Assembly (NCBI GenBank): GCA_000380225.1
Contig: KB904821.1
Location: forward strand, 4,245,887 to 4,309,886
Direction: 5' to 3'
Length of the DNA: 64,000 nucleotides
From: a filamentous cyanobacterium ESFC-1
GTDB taxonomy: Bacteria; Cyanobacteriota; Cyanobacteriia; Cyanobacteriales; Spirulinaceae
Shown here: in pieces, positions 44,951 to 52,056 of the stretch
How the letters are laid out: each line of letters opens with the position of its first letter
Numbering within the stretch: position 1 is the first letter of the stretch
The notes under the pieces: generated by a model
The model's input: only the letters and a program-made list of their open reading frames with translations
Databases searched by the model: none
What the model was told of the DNA's origin: nothing
Translations under genes and position numbers: made by a program

Positions 44951-45390
44951 TTTGAGTTGATTGGGGTTACATACGAGGGCTAAAAATTGAGTTTATATTG
45001 ACTTTTTGCCGAAAAGCGCGTAAACTTGATAGTAGATAAATAGTCTGGGTAATTCTGGCTGTATACTTGAATTTCTGTTCAACGGCTATCGTTCCCTACT
45101 TCTCCCCCACCGCCAACAACGAATAATATTAAATCCGCAACAGCAACCCCTGTCGGAGAAACAGAGTTTTCAATCGGCTTAATCGATCCATAGATTCAAG
45201 TGGTTATCCCCTGAAACCAGGTTTTAGTAAGTCCCATCATTGAAATGGATTGGCGTTGAATATAAGGACTAAAAATGCCGACGATCTTGACTTTCGGCAG
45301 AAAAACCCGTAGGATGAAGGTAGATAGTCTTTATGGCTAAACCTGGCTATACGCTTGACTTTTTATTCAACAACTACCGCCATTCCCCTC
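44951..45390. repeat. two diverged ~150-bp copies in a 776-bp gene-free gap
   Basis: Gap 44760-45535 holds no gene. Copy 1 (44951-45100) and copy 2 (45239-45390) share the ordered blocks GGxCTAAAAAT, TTGACTTT, GTAGAT(A)AATAGTCT / GTAGATAGTCT, TGGCT(G/A)TA and CTTGA(A/C)TTT, about 288 bp apart. The conserved order with many substitutions suggests an old duplication under some constraint, possibly a noncoding RNA or regulatory unit. Confidence 0.55.
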
Positions 45391-45442
45391 TCCTCTAAGG
45401 ATGGGAAGGGGTTTAGATTTTTTATCCCGTGAACTCTGTTCT

Positions 45443-45508
45443 AGAACCCCGGTTTCTAGAGTCAGACTTATAACTTTATCGGGAAAGCAGATAAGAAACC
45501 GGGGTTCT
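45443..45508 (+). repeat. 66-bp hairpin repeat (AGAAACCGGGGTTCT family), copy 2
   Basis: Perfect 15-bp arms AGAACCCCGGTTTCT (45443-45457) and AGAAACCGGGGTTCT (45494-45508) enclose TAACTTTATCGGGAAAGC. It is a direct repeat of copy 1 about 2 kb upstream. Confidence 0.85.
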
Positions 45509-45535
45509 GGGCTTACCGGGCTTGACAAAAAGCAG

Positions 45536-46393
45536 TTATTGTGATAACTGTTGACGAGCGATATCGATATTAGGTCCGGCGAGGGGATGATCGGGGTCGA
45601 TCGCGATCGCCTCCTCAAAGGCAGCCAAAGCATCCTCGTAGCGTTCCAAGGCAAACAAGGTGACTCCCTTATTATTCCAAGCATTGGCGTGGTCGGGATT
45701 GGCTTCGAGGGCGCGATCGTAGGACTCCAGGGCATCCTCGTAGCGTTCGAGGTTGTGTAATGCCCAGCCGCGATTATCCCAAGCTTGAGCGTAATCGGGG
45801 TTGAGTGCAACAGAGCGATCGCTATCTTCTACGGCTTCTGCGTAACGTTCCAAGTCAATCAAAGCGGTGGCGCGATTGCTCCAAGCCTTAGCATAACTCG
45901 GATCGAGTTCGAGGGCGGTATCGTAGGCTTCGATGGCTTCTTCGTGTCGTCCCAGACGGTTGAGGGCTACGCCTTTATTGTTCCAAGCCCAAGTGGGGTC
46001 AGATTGATTTCCCCAAGCGTCATCCCCTGCCAAGGCGCGATCGCAAGCGGCAATTGCCTCCTCATACTGTTGCAGTTGATTCAACAACACCGCACAGCGA
46101 TTATAATGCGCCAAGGCGTAATCTTCATACACCGCGATCGCCCGGTCAAAGCTTTCTAGGGCTTCCTCAGCATTGCCCAAATTCTTCAGCTTTACGCCAC
46201 GATTCGTCCAAAGGGTGCGACTTTCTGCATCCATTTCCAAAGCGCGATCGCAAATCTCAATCCCCGCTTCTCCGGGCGTTTCAAAGCATTGATCGAATAA
46301 AGTGTCAAAATCCTCAGTTTCTTGGGCAATAACAGGATTTCCGCCTAGAAATGCACCGCTAATTGCCAACCCCATTAAAAGTAACTGTTTCAT
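45536..46393 (-). CDS. exported TPR protein
   Basis: 285 residues. A signal peptide (MKQLLLMGLAISGAFLGGNPVIAQE) leads into about seven tetratricopeptide repeats covering ~40-275, each like AWNNKGVALNRLGRHEEAIEAYDTALELDPSY. TPR arrays bind partner proteins. The signal points to the periplasm or lumen. The first repeat has a Cys pair (DQCFETPGEAGIEICD) that could form a disulfide. It is convergent with the pentapeptide gene and next to a broken efflux gene. The partner is unknown. Confidence 0.92.
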   Translation of the reverse strand: MKQLLLMGLAISGAFLGGNPVIAQETEDFDTLFDQCFETPGEAGIEICDRALEMDAESRTLWTNRGVKLKNLGNAEEALESFDRAIAVYEDYALAHYNRCAVLLNQLQQYEEAIAACDRALAGDDAWGNQSDPTWAWNNKGVALNRLGRHEEAIEAYDTALELDPSYAKAWSNRATALIDLERYAEAVEDSDRSVALNPDYAQAWDNRGWALHNLERYEDALESYDRALEANPDHANAWNNKGVTLFALERYEDALAAFEEAIAIDPDHPLAGPNIDIARQQLSQ

Positions 46394-46446
46394 AAAACTT
46401 TCCCTGATATTGCTTTACCTTTTAAGTTACCAAGTCTTTTTAGCAA

Positions 46447-46759
46447 CTGCTCAAAGATGCGGCCAACTTAGCTGTAGATGCCGTCCCACGCAACATCGAA
46501 CCCCAAGCCGTACAACAATATCTCTGGGAACGTCCGGGAGTTGAGCCAGTTCACGATTTGCATATATGGGCCATGAGTATTGCAGAAACGGCGTTAACCG
46601 CCCATCTAGTCATGCCAGAAGGAACGGGGCGCGATCGCTTCTTGTAAGAGACTTACCCAGGGTTAGAGGAGCATTTTAGCATTACTCACGCTACGATTTC
46701 AGATTGAAAAAGGCGACCCCAATCATCCTTGCATTCTCGAAGCCGAAAATCGCGTTTAG
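46447..46759 (+). pseudogene. remnant of a cation diffusion facilitator (CDF/ZitB-like) C-terminus
   Basis: Translation from 46447 gives LLKDAANLAVDAVPRNIEP and then GVEPVHDLHIWAMSI, the cytoplasmic domain of CDF metal/proton antiporters. The frame meets TAA after GRDRFL (near 46647) and resumes in the same frame (ETYPGLEEHFSITHATI). A frameshift near 46704 then leads to QIEKGDPNHPCILEAEN. The N-terminal membrane domain is absent. The gene is thus decayed by truncation, a nonsense mutation and a frameshift. It ends within a few bases of the convergent kinase stop. Confidence 0.88.
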
Positions 46760-47841
46760 GATTGGGGCAAAGTTACAGTAAAAGTCGTCCCTTCTCCCGA
46801 TTGACTGTGAAAGGTAATCTGACCTTGGTGGAAATCAACACATTGTTTCACAATCGCTAAACCCAAACCCGTCCCTTGAATTTGCTCGACATTACTGGCA
46901 CGATAAAAGGAATCAAACAGGTATTTTTGTTCATCTTCGGGAATACCAATACCGCGATCGCGAACTGTAAAAATAACTTGTCGATCTTGTGATTCTACAG
47001 TTAACATCACCCCTTCGTTTTCTGGGGAGTATTTCACCGCATTCGAGAGTAAATTGTTCAAAATATGAGTTAATAACTGGCAATCGAGATTAACTTGGGT
47101 TTCCCCCTGATATTGCACCTCAATCGGGGCGCGATCGCGAAATCCCATTTTAATTTCTTGACTCAGTTGCCAGCAAAAAACCTGAAGATCGAATACACTC
47201 GGCTCAAAGTTTAACTTTCCCACTCCTGCCCGACCAATAATTAACACATCATCGAGTAAAGCAATCATTTGATTTACGCCACGATCGATATTGCGAAACA
47301 AATCTTGCTTTTTTTCAGGAGAGAGTTGTTGGTCATATTGTCTCAGTAATTGCGCCCAACCGGAGATACTATTGAGGGGATTGCGAAATTCATGGGAGAC
47401 AATTGAAACAAAGGTAGATTTAAGTTGATTGAGTTCCTTTTCTTTCGCTAAAGCTTGTTCGGCTTGGGACTTCGCTTGTTGTAAATCTAACGAATAATGG
47501 CGCGATCGCAACAAACATTTCAACCGCGTGGCCAACTCTGCTTTTTCAATGGGGGTTTGAATCACCTCATCAACTAAATCCGTCAGTTGTCCTAACGATT
47601 TACTTAAATCTTGACGAGAACTCAGTAAAATAAACGGCAGAAAAACAGGTTCACTGGCTTGACGCAACTGCGCGATCGCCCCTGATTTTCGCTTTAAACT
47701 AACATCATCCACTAAAGCCAAATCAAACGGTTGCTGAAGCACTTCAGCATCACCCGAAATCACCTCATGGCGAGTTTTTAACCACTGGGATAATAACTCA
47801 GCATTGGTAGGATTTGCTAATAATAAAACAATCCGACTCAT
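46756..47841 (-). CDS. hybrid histidine kinase with N-terminal receiver-like domain
   Basis: 361 residues. Residues 1-112 are receiver-like (RIVLLLANPTNAELL; acidic pair Asp45-Asp46 in ALVDDVS; Lys100 near PIEKAEL), though the acidic triad looks incomplete. A coiled linker follows at ~115-143. HisKA carries the phosphorylatable His150 in SIVSHEFRNPLNS. HATPase_c has NLLSNAVKYSPEN, DRGIGIPEDE and GTGLGLAIVK. There is no membrane segment, so it is cytoplasmic. Its start is 6 bp after the stop of the KaiC-like gene, so the two form an operon; the kinase probably takes input from or controls the KaiC-like ATPase. Confidence 0.92.
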   Translation of the reverse strand: MSRIVLLLANPTNAELLSQWLKTRHEVISGDAEVLQQPFDLALVDDVSLKRKSGAIAQLRQASEPVFLPFILLSSRQDLSKSLGQLTDLVDEVIQTPIEKAELATRLKCLLRSRHYSLDLQQAKSQAEQALAKEKELNQLKSTFVSIVSHEFRNPLNSISGWAQLLRQYDQQLSPEKKQDLFRNIDRGVNQMIALLDDVLIIGRAGVGKLNFEPSVFDLQVFCWQLSQEIKMGFRDRAPIEVQYQGETQVNLDCQLLTHILNNLLSNAVKYSPENEGVMLTVESQDRQVIFTVRDRGIGIPEDEQKYLFDSFYRASNVEQIQGTGLGLAIVKQCVDFHQGQITFHSQSGEGTTFTVTLPQS

Positions 47842-47847
47842 GGTTTT

Positions 47848-49338
47848 TTAAGAATGCCACATCGAACTCACAGAAGTAGATTCGGAGGGGTCTGCTAATT
47901 CTGGGGAACCACTCAAAATTCGCCGTAAATTTTTCAACGGTTCTCCGACCTTTAAACCATAGCGAGTTACCTCAAATGGTCGCAAATGCCGTTCGTAATC
48001 GGACATTCGTTTTTTCAATACCCCAATCGCTTTCCGCAGTTGACCGTCAAACTCAACATAACGCATAAAAACAATATTATCTGCTAAATAAGATAAACCG
48101 ATTTCCGTCGCTTGGAAATCACCCCCAGAAATGGTTTCGATTTCATTAATTAAAATCGTCGTAATCCCCATATTACGGAGATATTGACATAATGAATGAA
48201 TATGAGGCACTAAATCATTACCGCGAATCGAAAGACCATAACCCGAAGTGCTGTCGATCATCACAATTTTAGTTTCATACTTTTCGACTTCTTCTCTAAC
48301 CATGTAAGCAAAGCGATCCGGGCTATATTCAAGGGGTTCGATAGCCGTGACCGAAAGCACCCCGCGATCGCGCATAATTCGGGCCGGAATATTCACCGCT
48401 TCGCAACGATGCAACAGGGTTTCGACGGCTTCTTCAAAAACATAAATCGCCGAACGTTCGCCGCGGCCTGCTGCTTCTTTCATAAACTGTAACCCCAGAG
48501 TAGATTTGCCCACCCCACTCGGGCCGCTGAGAATCGTTACCGTTCCCCGTTCGACTCCCCCGTGTAACAATTCATCGAGTTCGGGAATCCCCGAAGAAAC
48601 AATTTCTAGGGCAAAATCTCGCTTATAAACTCCCGGTAGCAAGCGGGGATATATTTCGATGCCGCGATCGGTCAACATCAGCCCGTGATAACCGCTAGAG
48701 AAGTTTGACCCCCGAAACTTAGAAATTTTAATTTTGCGACCTTCTAGGGTGGAATCCAGTTCGATTACGCCATCACTCATAAATTGCAGATCGTCATCCG
48801 GGGCTTTAATATAACCTTCTGAAGTAAAAAGCACCGTGGCATTATGTTCGACTAGAAAGCGCAACAGGGATAAAACTTGTTTGCGAAACTGAAACTCATC
48901 TGCGGCGAGATAGCGAAACTGGGTCATCGCATCGAAAAAAATGCGCTGGGGTTTATATGTCGTGACACAATCAATAATCTGTTGCGAGATGGGTTCTCGT
49001 TCGACTTCTGCCGGGGAGAAAATATCGTAATTTTGCTGCTGTGTAAAAAATTCTGTGGTGGGGCTAAAGTCGAGAAACTGAACCTCGCTGAGGTCGAAAC
49101 CTCGGTTCTCGGCATTGCGACACAGTTGTTTTTGAGACTCCCCTAAAGTAATCAGTAAGCAAGTTTCGCCTTGCGCGATACCCTCGGCTAAAAAATGCAG
49201 TCCCAGAGTCGTTTTGCCCATCCCCGGACCGCCTCGGACTAAATAAGCTTGACCCGTTAGCAAGCCACCGCATAACACTCGATCTAAACCTTTAATTCCA
49301 GTTAATACGCGCTGTCGAGACATTTGTATAGAGTTCAT
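47848..49338 (-). CDS. double-domain KaiC-like ATPase
   Basis: 496 residues; a second ATG at 49323 is also possible. Two RecA-type KaiC domains are present: CI with Walker A GGPGMGKTT (Lys42) and CII with GPSGVGKST (Lys278) plus the Glu pair 302-303. Length is near that of KaiC. It is probably not the clock KaiC: at the autophosphorylation pair (Ser431-Thr432 in KaiC) this protein has Ser416-Tyr417 in GLSYLADNI, and the first-domain Glu pair is only LGES. No kaiA or kaiB is adjacent. Paired with a histidine kinase, it is more likely a KaiC-family signalling ATPase. Confidence 0.92.
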   Translation of the reverse strand: MNSIQMSRQRVLTGIKGLDRVLCGGLLTGQAYLVRGGPGMGKTTLGLHFLAEGIAQGETCLLITLGESQKQLCRNAENRGFDLSEVQFLDFSPTTEFFTQQQNYDIFSPAEVEREPISQQIIDCVTTYKPQRIFFDAMTQFRYLAADEFQFRKQVLSLLRFLVEHNATVLFTSEGYIKAPDDDLQFMSDGVIELDSTLEGRKIKISKFRGSNFSSGYHGLMLTDRGIEIYPRLLPGVYKRDFALEIVSSGIPELDELLHGGVERGTVTILSGPSGVGKSTLGLQFMKEAAGRGERSAIYVFEEAVETLLHRCEAVNIPARIMRDRGVLSVTAIEPLEYSPDRFAYMVREEVEKYETKIVMIDSTSGYGLSIRGNDLVPHIHSLCQYLRNMGITTILINEIETISGGDFQATEIGLSYLADNIVFMRYVEFDGQLRKAIGVLKKRMSDYERHLRPFEVTRYGLKVGEPLKNLRRILSGSPELADPSESTSVSSMWHS

Positions 49339-49522
49339 CCTCAGAATTTCAATTTATGGCAGGGTGGGGAAAAAGCAATCCCACCGTTAGGGCCGAAGGA
49401 GACGAGCCTATACGGGTTGATAAGTCGATTGAACTGAACTGGATTGCGGTCAAGCGGCTTCTAGAAAAATTGAGTCGGGTTTATGTTGTTGCACTCAGAA
49501 AGAATAACAATAATCTGCACTT

Positions 49523-49576
49523 CAAGACAACAACCGGGTTTTGTTGACGTTGAGCCTTCAAAACCCGGTTGTCTTG
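49523..49576 (-). terminator. long hairpin after RHH gene (CAAGACAACCGGGTTTTG arms)
   Basis: The arm at 49523-49543 and its complement CAAAACCCGGTTGTCTTG at 49559-49576 match over 18 bp apart from a 3-base bulge. It lies just past the stop of the RHH gene on the minus strand. It lacks a clear T-run, so it may be a dispersed hairpin repeat rather than a terminator. Confidence 0.45.
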
Positions 49577-49592
49577 TAAATTGGACGAAGTG

Positions 49593-49928
49593 CTAGTTGT
49601 TCAAACTATTGATACTGAGGGGAACGAGGTCGCCATTCCCGGTTAAACCAAGCAGCATGGGTTCATTTTCGGCGATAAACTGGCCGGTGAGAACGCAGCG
49701 TTCATCTTTCTGGGCGATCGCATCAATACTCGCCCGAATATCTTTTTGATCGAACTGGGGTCGATAAGCGCCGGACTTTTGTTGGACATAGTTCCAAAGG
49801 ACATCTCTGATCAAGGCTTGATAGCCGCTACCGCCAGCGATTTCTTTCAGTTTGTTCTTGAGATCGCGCTCTAATCGGATGCTTGTAACTTCCATTTCGG
49901 TAGTTGAAGTGCGGGTTAGGGTCTTCAT
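49593..49928 (-). CDS. ribbon-helix-helix-like DNA-binding protein
   Basis: 111 residues from the ATG at 49928; a start 6 codons upstream is possible. EMEVTSIRLERDLKNKLKEIAGG fits the beta-strand and first helix of an RHH (Arc/MetJ) fold, and GYQALIRDVLWNYVQ the second helix. The C-terminal ~45 residues (RASIDAIAQKDERCVLTGQFI ... LLGLTGNGDLVPLSINSL) form a small extra domain that could bind a ligand or partner. No toxin gene is adjacent, so a simple toxin-antitoxin role is not supported. It probably acts as a transcription regulator. Confidence 0.75.
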   Translation of the reverse strand: MKTLTRTSTTEMEVTSIRLERDLKNKLKEIAGGSGYQALIRDVLWNYVQQKSGAYRPQFDQKDIRASIDAIAQKDERCVLTGQFIAENEPMLLGLTGNGDLVPLSINSLNN

Positions 49929-50398
49929 TGAAATCTTTTCTCCCAAAAAATGTGGACATATCAGTAATACAAGTGTAGTATTAAAAAGTCAGAGATCGCA
50001 AAATTACCCCAAGGAAAACTTCTGTGAACTTGTTTCTATCTTTTACGGCCAACTCCACCCCTGCTGTCGCCAAAGCTTGGCCGACCGCAGCCCAGGGCGT
50101 GGCTTTTGGTATAGAGATGGAAACCTTACGGAAATCGCCCATTAGCGAACTTTGGAGCCATCAAGAACGAAATCTGGATAGTGCATATCCGACAAACTGC
50201 GCCGATTTATATCTATCAGACGCAGGCTCAAATCCAAAATACCGACGCGGGAGGTACAGACCCCCAATCCCTGTACCCATGTAACCCCAAACCCTTCAGT
50301 TGGTTTGTCCCCCCGCACCTCAGAGTCTAGGTTGCGGGGGTTTTGCATTAGCGCTCGGTAACTTGTTTCATTCCAACGGCTCGATAAGGAGTAAGGCC
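49929..50398. other. 470-bp region with no recognised gene but an intrinsic terminator
   Basis: The region holds A/T-rich sequence at 49950-49990, then G/C-rich stem-forming sequence (CAAAGCTTGGCCGACCGCAG ... GGCGTGGCTTTTGG) near 50070-50110, and ends with a strong hairpin and T-run on the plus strand at 50309-50344. Open frames on either strand match no family I know. A small untranslated RNA ending at the terminator is possible. Confidence 0.45.
50309..50344 (+). terminator. GC-rich intrinsic terminator upstream of HNH gene
   Basis: CCCCCCGCACCT (50309-50320) pairs with AGGTTGCGGGGG (50329-50340) apart from one bulge, followed by TTTT at 50341-50344. No recognised plus-strand gene ends before it. 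Confidence 0.65.
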
Positions 50399-50917
50399 GT
50401 GACTAGCATCACTCAAACGTTAAATCAATCTGTAGTCGTGTTTTCTCAGAATTACCTGCCCATGAGTCGGGTAAACATCAAACGCGCTATTGTACTACTC
50501 ACAACCGGAAAAGCCGAACCCGTAAACGGTTTTACGGACTTGGGCTGGCAGGTGCGATCGCCCAATTTGGTGTTTTATGTTCCCGCGCATATCCGCTTGA
50601 CCACTCACCAACTCGAACGCATTTGGAAAGTGCCTCCCGTCAACCGTCGCGAGGTATTACGCCGAGATAAACACACCTGTCAATATTGCGGCAGTCCCCA
50701 AAAATTAACCCTCGACCATGTAATTCCTCGCTCAAAAGGCGGAAAACACAGTTGGGATAATGTAGTCACCGCTTGCGCTCCGTGTAATGCCAAAAAAGGC
50801 GATCGCACCCCCAAGCAAGCGCGAATGCCACTCCGCACCAAACCCAAAGCGCCTCCTCATCCGGCTGTAGCTTTTGCAGAACAGTTTTGGCGCGAACAGC
50901 AAGCCAACCTGGAGTAA
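50399..50917 (+). CDS. HNH endonuclease
   Basis: 172 residues from a GTG at 50399, with AAGGAG about 10 bases upstream. The N-terminus (SITQTLNQSVVVFSQNYLPMSRVNIKRAIVLLTTGKAEP) is typical of a conserved cyanobacterial HNH family. The nuclease domain has zinc pairs CQYCGS and CAPCNA around LTLDHVIPRSKGGKHSWDNVVTA, so the HNH/betabetaalpha-metal motif is complete. It is not inside a recognisable intron, phage or restriction locus; a housekeeping DNA-repair or processing role is possible but unproven. The next gene follows 12 bp later on the same strand. Confidence 0.9.
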   Translation: MTSITQTLNQSVVVFSQNYLPMSRVNIKRAIVLLTTGKAEPVNGFTDLGWQVRSPNLVFYVPAHIRLTTHQLERIWKVPPVNRREVLRRDKHTCQYCGSPQKLTLDHVIPRSKGGKHSWDNVVTACAPCNAKKGDRTPKQARMPLRTKPKAPPHPAVAFAEQFWREQQANLE

Positions 50918-50929
50918 CTGAAAGGGACG

Positions 50930-51316
50930 ATGTTAAAACTCACCTACCTCGAAAATGGATTTAATTTAGAGTTGTTAACTCAGTCAGTTGAAGATTGGGT
51001 ATCCGTGCGCGTTGTTTTAGCGTTGCGGTCAGCAACACCGATTTATGTCGAACCGATGACGGCTTCTTTCTTGTTGCCTCTAGATGTGCCGTATTTGACC
51101 GATCTCCAAGCTTTAGCGCAACGGGCAAACCCTGACGCGATCGCCATTTCTCCTTGCGATGAAGATTGTGTCGAACTTACCCTTGATGGCACTTGGGTTG
51201 CCCAAAATCCTGACTCTGAAGAAGGGGTTTTTGTTACCACTCTGAATCATCGCGTTGAGTTTTTCTTGTTTAAAGTTTGGCAAGAAGCCCAAGCTTTTGT
51301 TTCGGTAGATGGCTAA
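50930..51316 (+). CDS. small protein of unknown function, 128 aa
   Basis: It starts 12 bp after the HNH stop, so it is probably co-transcribed. Mixed alpha/beta with no membrane segment: MLKLTYLENGFNLELL, VSVRVVLALRSATPIYVEP, TASFLLPLDVPYLTDL, then an acidic region (CDEDCVELTLDGTWVAQNPDSEEG) and REFEFFLFKVW-like strands (VEFFLFKVWQEAQ). I recall similar short alr-type hypothetical proteins in other cyanobacteria but know no function. Repeats of the TCAGTTATCAG type follow the stop. Confidence 0.75.
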   Translation: MLKLTYLENGFNLELLTQSVEDWVSVRVVLALRSATPIYVEPMTASFLLPLDVPYLTDLQALAQRANPDAIAISPCDEDCVELTLDGTWVAQNPDSEEGVFVTTLNHRVEFFLFKVWQEAQAFVSVDG

Positions 51317-51394
51317 TTTCAGTTATCAGTTATCAGTCAACAGTTATCAGTTTTTTGGACAATCGGCAGTCGTCTCCAACCTCATTTTTTAGTT

Positions 51395-51655
51395 CTACCC
51401 AGTTTGAGTTCTATCAAGGGACATCACTAACCCTTGGACTTCGTGAGAATTTACCCCACAATACCAAGCTTTTTCGGGTAAAACTAACACGATTGGCCCG
51501 TTGCCACATTGACCCAAACAACCGCAACCACTAACTTCTATATCCGCAACAGGATTTTGTTGAAATGCCGCCAAAACTTTAGCTGAACCTTGTTTACGGC
51601 AAGTTCGATTTTGACAAACTAAGACAGTTTTACGGACAGTATTATTCTGTGTCAT
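51395..51655 (-). CDS. thioredoxin-like [2Fe-2S] ferredoxin domain protein
   Basis: 86 residues. The pattern VLVCQNRTCRKQGSAKVLAAF, then VSGCGCLGQCGNGPIVLV gives the C-x4-C ... C-x3-C arrangement of the thioredoxin-like [2Fe-2S] family (Cys at ~14, 19, 46 and 50, with one extra at 44). It is a small soluble electron carrier. Partners are unknown; the family is common in cyanobacteria and also appears as subunits of complex I and bidirectional hydrogenase. It is complete and uninterrupted. Confidence 0.88.
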   Translation of the reverse strand: MTQNNTVRKTVLVCQNRTCRKQGSAKVLAAFQQNPVADIEVSGCGCLGQCGNGPIVLVLPEKAWYCGVNSHEVQGLVMSLDRTQTG

Positions 51656-52056
51656 AGTTGTAGGGAATTTCTACATTCTATATCTGCGATTAATCTTTTT
51701 GTAATTGCTCGATAAGAGCTTGATGTTCTGCTGTTCCTAAACTTTGCTGTAACTTGGCTAAAACGGTTGCTAAATCCCCTGAAAGTAGGGCAGAAATCGA
51801 CAAACTTAACTTGGTTTTACCAAGGGACGTAATAACGAGGCTCTACCTCAATTTTACAATGAAATTATGATGACTAAAAATAGCAGTATTCAGACGGTGC
51901 GTTACACTTTGTTAACGCACCCTACTGTCGTGACACAGCTAAAATGAGGCTTTAACGTAGGGTGGTTTAGGCGGCTAGAATCTAGGCTATGACTGTAATC
52001 TACGAATCCGCCGTAACCCACCGTTTAAGATGTGTCACGACAATACGCGACAACTA
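51656..52056. other. 401-bp gap with a possible gene remnant and dispersed repeats
   Basis: On the minus strand, 51691-51838 can be read as SLVITSLGKTKLSLSISALL ... AEHQALIEQLQKD ending in TAA, with a TAG just upstream and no ATG or GTG start, so it may be the 3' end of a lost gene. GTGCGTTACACTTTGTTAACGCAC (51898-51920 region) forms a hairpin repeat, and a copy of the ~95-bp repeat follows at 51956-52040. Confidence 0.5.
51956..52040 (+). repeat. ~95-bp dispersed repeat (CCGCCGTAACCCACCG family), copy C
   Basis: It reads GTAGGGTGGTTTAGGCGGCT ... TAGGCTATGACTGTAATCTA ... AATCCGCCGTAACCCACCG ... TTTAAGATGTGTCACG. It shares TATGACTGTAATCTA and GTAACCCACCGTTTAAGATG with copy B. It lies just beyond the RecQ stop. 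Confidence 0.85.

Noticed and set aside
47848..49338. Clock gene kaiC
   Set aside because: No kaiA or kaiB is adjacent, Thr432 is replaced by Tyr, and the gene pairs with a histidine kinase; it is better called KaiC-like.
49593..49928. Antitoxin of a toxin-antitoxin pair
   Set aside because: The RHH fold fits, but no small toxin-like gene lies on either side in the same direction.
50142..50348. 68-codon minus-strand frame and 86-codon plus-strand frame before the HNH gene
   Set aside because: They overlap each other and a clear terminator hairpin; neither has a recognisable domain or a ribosome site.
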